Shown here in pieces: positions 5,873-13,036 of a DNA stretch of 18,252 nt (its first letter is position 1; every line of letters starts with the position of its first letter). A program made the translations under genes and the position numbers. The stretch is from Chloroflexota bacterium (GTDB lineage: Bacteria > Chloroflexota > Chloroflexia > QHBQ01 > JADMIH01), in assembly GCA_015478675.1 (NCBI GenBank), contig JADMIH010000070.1, positions 1 to 18,252 on the forward strand, in the 5' to 3' direction. The notes beneath the pieces were generated by a model. The model worked only from the letters and a program-made list of their open reading frames with translations. It made no database searches and was not told where the DNA came from.

Positions 5873-7387
5873 TCAAAGAATGAACCTGCTAAGGTCTTCG
5901 TCCTTTACCAGCATTTTCACTCTCTCGTCTACGTAGCTTGCATCCACGACAACCTTGCTGCCGCTCTCTTCGTCGGCGCGGAAAGAGAGGTCTTCCAGCA
6001 CCTGCTCCATGATTGTGTGAAGCCTGCGCGCTCCTATATCCTCTACCCTGTCGTTGAGATCGCTCGCAACGGAGGCGATACGTGTCAGTCCCTCGCTGGA
6101 AAACTCTAGCTCAACACCCTCAGTAGCCAGCAGCGCCGTGTACTGCCGGGTGAGCGAGTTCTCAGGCTCGACGAGTATAGCCTCAAGCTCCTTTTGGCCG
6201 AGGCTTTCAAGCTCTACGCGCAACGGAAAGCGACCTTGCAGTTCAGGTATTAAGTCCGAAGGCTTGGAGTGATGGAAGGCTCCAGCCGCGATAAAGAGCA
6301 CATGGTCAGTCTTTAGAGGACCGTAGCGGGTCTGCACAGTCGAGCCTTCAACGATTGGCAACAGGTCGCGCTGCACTCCCTCGCCCGAAACATCAGGCCC
6401 CGTATCCATCGCATGTCCGGTGATCTTATCCATCTCATCAACAAAGACCACGCCCGTCTGCTCGGCCCGCCTGATAGCATTATCTACTATGCTATCCATG
6501 TCGAGTAGCTTGTGCGCCTCTTCATCTGTGAGCAAGCGCCGGGCGTCGCGTACGGAGACGCGGCGCATCCGCTTGCGCCCCATATTCCCTATCGTGGATT
6601 GCATTGAGCGATAGCCGTCGAGGAACTCGGTGAACGACTCGGTCATCTCCTCAGTAGACATACCAGGCGTAAACTCCAGCACCCCTCCCAGTTCATCCTG
6701 TTCCATGCCGATGTCACCCACGTCTATCTCTATTTGCTCCTCGTCAAGCTTGTGTGAAGCGAGCAGTTTCGCCATACGCCTGCGCTGCGTCCTAAGAGCC
6801 TCATCTGAGAGCGTAAGCCGCACCTCCGGTTCAACAGCCACAGCCGTTGTGGTGGCTGTGGTAGTGGTAGTCACCCCTTCAGCAGGCACACTGAGGTCGG
6901 GGCCGCCACCTTGCGCCTGGGCCTGCATCCTGGCACGGCCCTTACTTTGTCTGCCTACGTGCAAGTCAGCACGTTGCTCCATCAAGTAGTTGACGATGCG
7001 CTCATTCGCCGTCGACTCGGCACGCTCGCGCACTTCACCCAGGCGCTCGTCGTGTTCCATGTTGAAGGCGGCTTCCGCCAGATCGCGCACGATTGATTCG
7101 ACATCGCGGCCTACATAGCCCACTTCAGTGAACTTGGTGGCCTCAACCTTGATGAAGGGCGCATCAATCAGCCGAGAGACGCGCCTGGCGATCTCGGTTT
7201 TACCGACCCCTGTAGGGCCGATCAGCATTATATTCTTGGGTGTAATCTCCTCGCGTATGCTCTCATCTACCCTCTGGCGGCGCACACGATTGCGTAAAGC
7301 AACAGCCATAGCGCGCTTGGCGGCTCCTTGCCCTACTATAAACTTGTCTAATTCCGCCACTATCTGGCGAGGTGTGAGGTCTTGCAT
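5873..7387 (-). CDS. hslU: ATP-dependent protease ATPase subunit HslU (ClpY)
   Basis: 504 aa AAA+ unfoldase that caps the HslV peptidase and threads substrates into it in the cytoplasm. Walker A is GPTGVGKT at residues 57-64, the pore loop GYVG at 90-93, Walker B VVFVDE at 313-318, sensor 1 around FIAAGAFH 365-372, an arginine-finger candidate R386 in GRFP, and sensor 2 GARR at 452-455. The C-terminus DLSRFIL matches the tail that docks into HslV. It is about 60 residues longer than E. coli HslU (443 aa). Part of the excess is a low-complexity Gln/Ala/Gly/Thr stretch (about residues 150-188) in the intermediate I-domain. ATG 7387 has a GAGGT site. It lies 89 bp downstream of hslV on the same strand. 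Confidence 0.97.
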   Translation of the reverse strand: MQDLTPRQIVAELDKFIVGQGAAKRAMAVALRNRVRRQRVDESIREEITPKNIMLIGPTGVGKTEIARRVSRLIDAPFIKVEATKFTEVGYVGRDVESIVRDLAEAAFNMEHDERLGEVRERAESTANERIVNYLMEQRADLHVGRQSKGRARMQAQAQGGGPDLSVPAEGVTTTTTATTTAVAVEPEVRLTLSDEALRTQRRRMAKLLASHKLDEEQIEIDVGDIGMEQDELGGVLEFTPGMSTEEMTESFTEFLDGYRSMQSTIGNMGRKRMRRVSVRDARRLLTDEEAHKLLDMDSIVDNAIRRAEQTGVVFVDEMDKITGHAMDTGPDVSGEGVQRDLLPIVEGSTVQTRYGPLKTDHVLFIAAGAFHHSKPSDLIPELQGRFPLRVELESLGQKELEAILVEPENSLTRQYTALLATEGVELEFSSEGLTRIASVASDLNDRVEDIGARRLHTIMEQVLEDLSFRADEESGSKVVVDASYVDERVKMLVKDEDLSRFIL

Positions 7388-7476
7388 AGTTTACCTCGTA
7401 TACTGCTTCTAGCTGTTATCGCAACACGGCCCGCAGGATAGCCCTCATGCGCGCCGCACTCTATTCACTATAAGGC

Positions 7477-8079
7477 TCAGGATATAGCCTCTTCGGGCTG
7501 CTTAGCTTCCGCTTCTACAGGAGGGCTATCGCCGTTCACGGCTTGCGCGGCAGCTATCGAATAGAGAGTAATATTGCTATTGGTGTAAATACAAAGGTCG
7601 CCCGCGATCTGCAAAGCAGAGCGTGCGATTTCTGCTGCTGGAAGCTCGGTGTGGAGCATTAAAGCGCGAGCGGCAGCCAACGCATACGCGCCGCCGGAGC
7701 CGATAGAGGCGACCCCATCGTCCGGCTCTATCACCTCTCCATCGCCCGATAAGATCAGGATTTGCGAAGGGTCTGCTACGATAAGCTGCGCCTCAAGCCT
7801 GCGTAGGTAACGGTCTGTACGCCACTCTTTGGTAAGGTCTACCGCCGACTTGCGCAGGTTGCCCTTGTTGCGCTCAAGCTGGGATTCAAACTTCTCAAAG
7901 AGGGTGAGGGCGTCTGCTACCGCGCCCGCGAAGCCTGCCAGTACGCGCTCTTTGTAGAGCTTGCGTATCTTGCGGGCCGAATGCTTCATCACAACGTCAC
8001 CAATAGTGACTTGCCCGTCCCCCGCCATCGCCACGATATCACCGCGCCGAACCGCGAGAATAGTAGTGCTAAGTATCAT
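7477..8079 (-). CDS. hslV: ATP-dependent protease peptidase subunit HslV (ClpQ)
   Basis: 200 aa proteasome-beta-like N-terminal nucleophile peptidase. The N-terminus [12 protein letters not shown] implies removal of a four-residue propeptide to expose T5, equivalent to T1 of E. coli HslV. The supporting active-site residues are present: D21 in AGDGQ (mature D17), K37 (mature K33) and S129 or its neighbour in SIGSGG. The conserved [13 protein letters not shown] and CIYTN runs are intact. E. coli HslV has 176 aa; the excess here is an acidic, Pro-rich C-terminal tail (about residues 180-200). hslV precedes hslU in a two-gene operon with its own promoter at 8101-8130. No CIRCE-like heat-shock operator is visible upstream. 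Confidence 0.97.
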   Translation of the reverse strand: MILSTTILAVRRGDIVAMAGDGQVTIGDVVMKHSARKIRKLYKERVLAGFAGAVADALTLFEKFESQLERNKGNLRKSAVDLTKEWRTDRYLRRLEAQLIVADPSQILILSGDGEVIEPDDGVASIGSGGAYALAAARALMLHTELPAAEIARSALQIAGDLCIYTNSNITLYSIAAAQAVNGDSPPVEAEAKQPEEAIS

Positions 8080-8100
8080 GGATATTTTGCCTCTGTGTTA

Positions 8101-8130
8101 ATTATACGTGGATGCACCCTAATGTAGCAA
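8101..8130 (-). promoter_or_regulatory. Promoter of hslVU
   Basis: On the minus strand: -35 TTGCTA (8125-8130), 18-bp spacer, consensus -10 TATAAT (8101-8106). Predicted start about 8094, 15 nt before the hslV ATG. Confidence 0.6.
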
Positions 8131-8205
8131 ATGTGGAAAGAATGCCCGCCAAAGGCGGAATTATGAATTGTTCGCTAGTAGCTTGCCCCATAATTGCTAA
8201 TTCTC

Positions 8206-8234
8206 TTGCGCTGGGGGCCTCTTGTTGCTATAAT
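8206..8234 (+). promoter_or_regulatory. Promoter of tRNA-Val
   Basis: -35 TTGCGC (8206-8211), 17-bp spacer, -10 TATAAT (8229-8234) preceded by TGC (extended -10). Predicted start about 8241, five bases before the mature tRNA. Confidence 0.75.
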
Positions 8235-8245
8235 ATCCCCTGCAT

Positions 8246-8319
8246 GGGCGTGTAGCTCAGTTGGTTAGAGCGTTCGGTTCACATCCGAAAGGTCACAGGT
8301 TCGAGTCCTGTCATGCCCA
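8246..8319 (+). tRNA. tRNA-Val(CAC)
   Basis: A 74-nt cloverleaf. The acceptor stem is GGGCGTG/CATGCCC with one G-T pair. The D-stem is GCTC/GAGC, the anticodon stem TTCGG/CCGAA with loop TTCACAT (anticodon CAC, reading GUG), the variable loop AGGTC, the T-arm ACAGG-TTCGAGT-CCTGT, and the discriminator A. CCA is not encoded. It is a single-gene transcript with an adjacent promoter and terminator. Confidence 0.95.
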
Positions 8320-8343
8320 CATTGGCCGGTGGGCCTTTTTATT
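8315..8343 (+). terminator. Intrinsic terminator of tRNA-Val
   Basis: GCCCAC (8315-8320) pairs with GTGGGC (8329-8334), followed by CTTTTTATTT. The stem borrows the last five bases of the tRNA. An alternative GGCC/GGCC hairpin lies in the same place. Confidence 0.75.
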
Positions 8344-8421
8344 TCCCCGCCCCTGCGCCTTTCCTTCACATCCCCATCTAATGTACAATGCACGGCGAAA
8401 GAACAGTCAGGAGGCTTCACC

Positions 8422-10017
8422 ATGCAGGCAAAATCCCCGCCCTTCAACGCGATCATTAGTGTATCCGACCCGGCAAATCTCGACACACTTGGTAAGGCTT
8501 TACAGGAGATGGGCGCGGTCATTTACGCCACAGGTGGCACGAAAGCTCGTCTCCAGGATGCAAGCGTCGAGGCGCATTCGGTGAGCGAGTTGACAGACTT
8601 TCCTGAAATAATGGGAGGGCGGATCAAGACCCTCCACCCTGGCGTACATTCGGGCATTCTGGCGAAGCGCGACGACAAGAACCAGATGGCCCAGCTACAG
8701 GAGCACGGCCTGCTAGCCATAGACCTGGTGGCGGTGAACCTCTATCCTTTTGCCAGAACAATCGAGCGCAGCGGAGTGACGCTTGAAGAGGCCGTTGAGC
8801 AGATAGATATCGGCGGCCCTACAATGCTCCGCGCCGCCGCCAAAAACTTCGCCTCAGTAGTTGTCCTCTCTGACCCTGATGACTACAGTGCGGTGATAGC
8901 TGAGTGGCGTAAAGACGGTGAAGTAAGCCAAAGCACACGCCACCGCCTCGCCGCCAAAGCCTTCCGCCATGTCTCAGAATACGATACTCTGATCGCAAAC
9001 TACCTGGACTCGGCATCAGGGCTCGCCGTTGAGGAAGAGCAATCTCCTCCTCAAATAACAATCAACATGAGGCAAGTGCAACCGTTACGCTACGGCGAAA
9101 ACCCCCACCAAAGAGCCGCTCTCTACAGCGATGATCTACCCGTAGGTGGGGCGACACTGGTAGGCTCCCTCAAGAAGCTGTGGGGGCCGGAGCTATCGTA
9201 CAACAACCTCCTCGATGCCGATGCCGCGCTCTCACTCGTGCGCGACTACGCTCGGCCTGCCGTAGCGATCATCAAGCACGCTGGACCTTGCGGGCTGGCG
9301 TGCGGCAGTGATGAAGGCGATATGGCAGAGATATTCGACCGTGCCCTCGCCTGCGACCCTGTTTCGGCCTTCGGAGGCATAGTAGGCGTCAACAGGCCGG
9401 TGAGCGACCAATTGGCCCAGTCGCTAGCTAAAACGCGCTTCGATGTGATTGTAGCGCCCGGCTTCTCGCAAGGCGCGATTGACCTGCTGGCCGTCAAGAA
9501 GAGCTTGCGGCTGCTGGCGGTGCCCGATACCTACATAGAGCGGCGCGATGACTCGTTCGCGTCGCGGCTCGCCTTCAGGCAGATAAGCGGGGGCTTCCTG
9601 GTGCAGAGCCGTGATACGATAGGGCCCGATATAGTAATGGAGCCTGTGACGCTGCGCCACCCTACCCTGGAAGAGATAGCCGACCTCACCTTCGCCTGGC
9701 GAGCGGTAAAGCATGTACGCTCAAACGCCATCGTGCTGGCACGCAAGCTGGCGACAGTGGGAATAGGCGGCGGGCAACCCAGCCGGGTAGACGCGGTGAA
9801 GATAGCCACAAGCAAAGCAGATTGGCACGCCCAGGGAGCGGTCATGGCCTCGGATGCTTTCTTCCCATTCCCTGATGGCATAGAAGTCGCAGCCCAGGCA
9901 GGTGTCACCGCGATCATACAGCCTGGCGGCTCGGTGAACGATGACGCCGCAATCGAGGCTGCCGACATAGCAGGCATGGCAATGGTCTTCACCCACAAGA
10001 GGCACTTTCGGCATTAG
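8422..10017 (+). CDS. purH: Bifunctional AICAR transformylase / IMP cyclohydrolase PurH
   Basis: 531 aa, close to the E. coli length (529). It catalyses the last two steps of de novo IMP synthesis: formylation of AICAR by 10-formyl-THF, then ring closure. The N-terminal MGS-like cyclohydrolase domain has the GGRIKTLHPGVHSG signature at residues 65-78. The transformylase domain has RYGENPHQ at 223-230, the catalytic K285-H286 with PCG at 289-291, a VRSNAIV run, and the closing VFTHKRHFRH typical of the family. ATG 8422 is chosen because GGAGG lies 7 nt upstream; an upstream in-frame GTG at 8329 would run through the tRNA terminator. It stands alone, not in a purine operon. Confidence 0.97.
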   Translation: MQAKSPPFNAIISVSDPANLDTLGKALQEMGAVIYATGGTKARLQDASVEAHSVSELTDFPEIMGGRIKTLHPGVHSGILAKRDDKNQMAQLQEHGLLAIDLVAVNLYPFARTIERSGVTLEEAVEQIDIGGPTMLRAAAKNFASVVVLSDPDDYSAVIAEWRKDGEVSQSTRHRLAAKAFRHVSEYDTLIANYLDSASGLAVEEEQSPPQITINMRQVQPLRYGENPHQRAALYSDDLPVGGATLVGSLKKLWGPELSYNNLLDADAALSLVRDYARPAVAIIKHAGPCGLACGSDEGDMAEIFDRALACDPVSAFGGIVGVNRPVSDQLAQSLAKTRFDVIVAPGFSQGAIDLLAVKKSLRLLAVPDTYIERRDDSFASRLAFRQISGGFLVQSRDTIGPDIVMEPVTLRHPTLEEIADLTFAWRAVKHVRSNAIVLARKLATVGIGGGQPSRVDAVKIATSKADWHAQGAVMASDAFFPFPDGIEVAAQAGVTAIIQPGGSVNDDAAIEAADIAGMAMVFTHKRHFRH

Positions 10018-10045
10018 AGAAAGGACTTCTACTCTTGAAAACAAA

Positions 10046-10076
10046 GAGACAACCCTGCACAAGGCGGGGTTGTCTC
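10046..10076. terminator. Terminator between purH and the SLH gene
   Basis: A 13-bp stem, gagacaaccctgc (10046-10058) with gcggggttgtctc (10064-10076), one G-T pair and a 5-nt loop. The T-rich tract (TTTGTTTTC) follows on the minus strand, so it best terminates the SLH gene, but it may serve both convergent genes. Confidence 0.8.
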
Positions 10077-10125
10077 AACCCTAAATCTGAACGCTTACAG
10101 CAATGCGTCTTTGATTATGCCGAAG

Positions 10126-11244
10126 CTATTTTCCGCTCGTTGGGGGCGGGGCGCTATTAGGGGCGTTTACCACACTCTTGCTTGGCGGCTGGCCGTAAAG
10201 CTCAGGGTTCAGATAGAGGCCTTTTTCTGAGGCCGGCTTATCTTGCTCTACAGGAATGCGGTTCTGCTCAGCGTAAGGGTCCTGGCGTATGCCTGTTACC
10301 TGCCAGGAGACCTTTGAGTCGGCCTTGCCACCCGCGATCTTGAAGCTGTTGCCTTCTATCTCCTGGGCCACATATAGATCAGGGCCGGGTGCGCCAATTG
10401 GCGTTAGCTGGTAGCGGAAGTCGCGGTTTAGCGCCTGGAACCAGGCGGGCATGGTAACTGTGGCTTCTCCCTTCGCGTCGAGTGTGACATTGCCATTATA
10501 CAGGTCCATCATGTCAGGGCTTTCGACGAAGGAATGGTACAGGTACTTGTTGGCAGGGTCTATCGGATCATCTATCTGGAACGAGCCTGCACTCTTGCTC
10601 AGGGTGCCAACCACGCGCACGTTGCCGTTGAAGGTGCCCGCGAAGCCCCCCGCGTTATTGTTGTCGCCAAAGACGGCGCTGCCGGAGCCGGAGCTTCTGC
10701 CCGCCACTCCAAAGCCGCCATTTGTGTTCTGACCAAAGACGCCGCTCGCATCGCTCGCGCTCGACACACCGTGAAGGCCATTACCGTTCACGCTGTCGCC
10801 CTCGATAGCTCTGCCACCGCCCACGGTGGTGCGGGCGATTATAGGCTGGGGGCTGCTGTCGGTGTTGATATTGATGCCGGGCTGTGAGCGCGCCAGGCTT
10901 GCATACTTGGACATCTGCGCACGTGTCACGGCGCTGTTGGGCCTGTAGTAAGGCAGGTTGTATGGCGGCACGCAAGGCTCGCCCGCTCCACCACAGTTGT
11001 AGCCGCTAACTATCCCCGCCAGGTAGATGCTGTGCAAGTAGCCGAAGAAAGGGTTGCTCACCGGTACGTCCTGGAAGTCCTGCGCGGGGGCAGTCTCACC
11101 ATCGGGCACAGTTTGCGAATAGCCACTACTAAAAGGGGCAGCATTGACGGCTGCTGTGGAGAAACGACTGGCGCTCACGCCCACCGCGCCACCTACAAGG
11201 CCCACAAGAACGATCTGCGTAGCGACAAAGAGTTTGCGATTCAT
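10126..11244 (-). CDS. Surface protein with one SLH motif and a beta-rich C-terminal domain
   Basis: 372 aa. A signal or anchor segment lies at residues 5-26 (hydrophobic VATQIVLVGLVGGAVGV). One S-layer-homology motif spans about 57-118 (FQDVP...YLAGIVSGY...YRPNSAVTRAQMSKY) and carries C84/C91. A Gly/Ser/Asn-rich repeat region (about 140-218, units like GVFGQNTNGGFGVAGR) resembles a beta-helical stalk. The C-terminal module (about 222-325) contains KYLYHSFVESPDMM, DFRYQLT and WQVTGIRQDPYA, which I recognise as recurrent in SLH proteins of Chloroflexota and other phyla; its function is not known. The tail is Pro-rich. One SLH motif rather than the usual three suggests oligomeric or auxiliary wall attachment. 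The ATG has GGAGG 8 nt upstream. Confidence 0.85.
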   Translation of the reverse strand: MNRKLFVATQIVLVGLVGGAVGVSASRFSTAAVNAAPFSSGYSQTVPDGETAPAQDFQDVPVSNPFFGYLHSIYLAGIVSGYNCGGAGEPCVPPYNLPYYRPNSAVTRAQMSKYASLARSQPGININTDSSPQPIIARTTVGGGRAIEGDSVNGNGLHGVSSASDASGVFGQNTNGGFGVAGRSSGSGSAVFGDNNNAGGFAGTFNGNVRVVGTLSKSAGSFQIDDPIDPANKYLYHSFVESPDMMDLYNGNVTLDAKGEATVTMPAWFQALNRDFRYQLTPIGAPGPDLYVAQEIEGNSFKIAGGKADSKVSWQVTGIRQDPYAEQNRIPVEQDKPASEKGLYLNPELYGQPPSKSVVNAPNSAPPPTSGK

Positions 11245-11335
11245 AATAACACCCTCCTATGTTGTTTATGTACGCGCCGGAGCGCCCTGACAGGAAAACC
11301 CACAGCCTACATTGCTATGGAGAGGAGCAAGCAGG

Positions 11336-11344
11336 ATTGTAGCA
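11336..11344 (-). promoter_or_regulatory. Probable extended -10 element for the SLH gene
   Basis: On the minus strand this reads TGC-TACAAT (hexamer 11336-11341). No convincing -35 box accompanies it. It would give a leader of about 85 nt before ATG 11244. Confidence 0.4.
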
Positions 11345-11435
11345 CATTCCTGCTGTATTAGCTGAACGAATCACAGTGGTGAAAGGTTGCTTTACCAGAT
11401 GGGGCTATTGACCTTGATATTGTGCTATAGAAGGA

Positions 11436-11611
11436 CCCCTCACCCCATGCCCCTCTCCCCTTGGGGGAGAGGGGGCTTTACTCCCGGCTCTTCCCATGAA
11501 GAAAGCCCCCTCTCCCTTCATGGGAGAGGGGGTTTGGGGGTGAGGGTACGTAAGGGTAAGTCTCCACAGCTACTCCTTGACGATTGCTCCACCCCAACTC
11601 TGAACAGTTAC
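11436..11611 (+). repeat. Dispersed GC-rich palindromic repeat, copy B
   Basis: The left part (11438-11478) is an inverted unit, cctcacccc...cccctctcccc-ttgggggagaggggg, followed by ctttactcc as in copy A. The right part (11504-11611) holds the CCCTCTCCC/GGGAGAGGG palindrome, four G-runs, two 10-bp tandem units and the conserved block ending ctgaacagttac at 11611. No left GTAA end or matching 8-bp flanking duplication (expected CTTCATAC) is visible, so this copy seems rearranged or truncated on the left. It ends 15 bp before the -35 box of the acyl-CoA dehydrogenase promoter. The region 11245-11740 otherwise holds only promoters and leader sequence. Confidence 0.85.
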
Positions 11612-11626
11612 CTTCATACTCTTTGT

Positions 11627-11656
11627 TCGACAAGGGCCGAAGTGCTGTGCTATAAT
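11627..11656 (+). promoter_or_regulatory. Promoter of the acyl-CoA dehydrogenase operon
   Basis: -35 TCGACA (11627-11632), 18-bp spacer, -10 TATAAT (11651-11656) preceded by TGC (extended -10). Predicted start about 11663, giving a leader of about 78 nt. Confidence 0.75.
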
Positions 11657-11740
11657 TTGAGGATTGCCACCTTTAACCCACTGGATAACAAGACAACAAG
11701 TTGTCGCCCCAGCCTAGACCTCGATGAGGAGGCCATTATC

Positions 11741-12910
11741 ATGGATTTCGAGCTTTCTGACGAACATAAACTCTTTCGCGACACAGTGCGCGACTTCGCG
11801 GAAAAAGAAGTAGCCCCAGGCGCTTTAGAGCGCGACAAGACCCACCGGTTCCCTAACGAAATAGTCGAGAAGATGGCAGCCCTCGGCTTGATGGGTGTGC
11901 CTTTTCCCGAAGAGTATGGCGGCGCGGGGGGCGATACCCTATCCTACGCCATTGCCGTAGAAGAAATATCGCGTGCCGATGGTTCGCTCGGCCTGACGCT
12001 GGCGGCGCATACATCTCTTGGCGCTTCTCCCTTCTATCTATTCGGCACCCCTGAGCAGAAGGAAAAGTATCTCAAGCCGCAAGCTCAGGGTAAGATGATA
12101 GGCGCTTTCGGCCTCACTGAGCCGCACGCCGGGTCAGACGCCGGAGGCACAAAGACCTTCGCTTACCGGGATAACGGTGAGTGGGTTATCAACGGCTCCA
12201 AATTATATATGACCTCCGGGCGCATCGCGGGCGTGATGGTCATCACAGCTAAGACCGACAAGGAAGCCACAGGCTCGCGTGGAATCAGCAGTTTTATCGT
12301 GGAGAACCCCGCTGAAGGGCTTAGCTTCGGTAAAGATGAGGACAAGATGGGGCTGCGCTCCTCTATCACCTCGCCCGTCTTCTTCGAGAATGTGCGCGTA
12401 CCTGAGGAGAATGTGCTGGGCACTCCTGACCTGGGTTTCAAACAGTTCCTTGAGATACTTGATGGGGGGCGCATCTCTATCGGCGCGATGGCCGTTGGAT
12501 TGGGGCAAGCCGCGCTTGACGCCGCTCTCAGGTATAGCAACGAGCGCCAGCAATTCGGGCAGCCTATCTCTAATTTCCAGGCTGTGCAGTTCATGCTGGC
12601 AGACATGGCGACCAGGCTGGAAGCAGCCCGCCTGCTGGTTTATCAAGCTGCCTGGCTTAAGGACCGCAAGAAGCCGTTCACCAAGGAAGCGGCGATGGCA
12701 AAACTATTCGCTTCGGAAGTGGGTGAGGAAGCCTGCCACAAGTCTATCCAGGTGCATGGCGGCTTCGGCTACATCACCGAAGCCCAGGTAGAGCGTTACT
12801 ACCGCGATGTACGCCTGACCGAGATAGGCGAGGGCACCTCCGAAATCCAGAGGCTGGTCATCGCTAGAGAAGTGCTAAAGAGCGCTAAAAAGGCCGGGGC
12901 ACGCGCGTAA
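11741..12910 (+). CDS. Acyl-CoA dehydrogenase (first of two)
   Basis: 389 aa FAD flavoenzyme that introduces a trans-2 double bond into an acyl-CoA, passing electrons to electron-transfer flavoprotein. The FAD/substrate signature GAFGLTEPHAGSD is at about residues 127-139. The second family signature is QVHGGFGYITEAQVERYYRD. The catalytic base candidate is E364 in IGEGTSEIQR, the position used by short-chain and branched short-chain enzymes. Length and end match the SCAD/BCAD class; the substrate cannot be read from sequence. ATG 11741 has GGAGG 8 nt upstream. The same frame is open back to 11387, but that extension translates repeat copy B and precedes the promoter, so it is excluded. Confidence 0.93.
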   Translation: MDFELSDEHKLFRDTVRDFAEKEVAPGALERDKTHRFPNEIVEKMAALGLMGVPFPEEYGGAGGDTLSYAIAVEEISRADGSLGLTLAAHTSLGASPFYLFGTPEQKEKYLKPQAQGKMIGAFGLTEPHAGSDAGGTKTFAYRDNGEWVINGSKLYMTSGRIAGVMVITAKTDKEATGSRGISSFIVENPAEGLSFGKDEDKMGLRSSITSPVFFENVRVPEENVLGTPDLGFKQFLEILDGGRISIGAMAVGLGQAALDAALRYSNERQQFGQPISNFQAVQFMLADMATRLEAARLLVYQAAWLKDRKKPFTKEAAMAKLFASEVGEEACHKSIQVHGGFGYITEAQVERYYRDVRLTEIGEGTSEIQRLVIAREVLKSAKKAGARA

Positions 12911-13002
12911 CGTCTAATGCACCGCCGAGGACAATGTGCCGATCCTCAAACAAGGTGTGAGGCCCATAGCCAACGACGATGGAAATTGACATCAGACAAA
13001 AA

Positions 13003-13031
13003 CTCTGCGCTCCCTGCGCCTCTGCGGTGAA
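13003..13031 (+). repeat. CTCTGCG-type short dispersed repeat fragment
   Basis: The run ctctgcg-ctccctgcg-cctctgcggtgaa is built of near-identical CTCTGCG units and resembles a short repeat that I remember as scattered between genes in many unrelated bacteria. It directly abuts the ATG at 13037, and its ggtga end acts as the only ribosome-site candidate. The rest of 12911-13036 has a perfect TTGACA (12986-12991) without a -10 at the proper distance. Confidence 0.45.
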
Positions 13032-13036
13032 TTGAT

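Noticed and set aside
6630..6989. 119-codon plus-strand ORF inside hslU
   Set aside because: Antisense shadow of a confidently identified gene; Ser/Val-rich composition mirrors the Thr/Ala-rich hslU linker.
8080..8130. CIRCE or other HrcA heat-shock operator upstream of hslV
   Set aside because: No TTAGCACTC-N9-GAGTGCTAA-like inverted repeat is present; only a standard promoter is seen.
8146..8158. CCGCC-AAA-GGCGG hairpin between hslV and the tRNA gene as a terminator
   Set aside because: It is short, has no T-run, and lies between divergent promoters where no transcript needs to end.
8329..8421. 31-codon N-terminal extension of PurH
   Set aside because: It begins at a GTG inside the tRNA terminator; ATG 8422 has GGAGG and yields the usual PurH N-terminus.
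11387..11740. 118-codon N-terminal extension of the first acyl-CoA dehydrogenase
   Set aside because: It translates repeat copy B and the promoter region; ATG 11741 has a strong ribosome site and gives the normal family length.
12163..12646. Two 147-codon minus-strand ORFs inside the first acyl-CoA dehydrogenase
   Set aside because: Antisense shadows of a gene with full-length family motifs.
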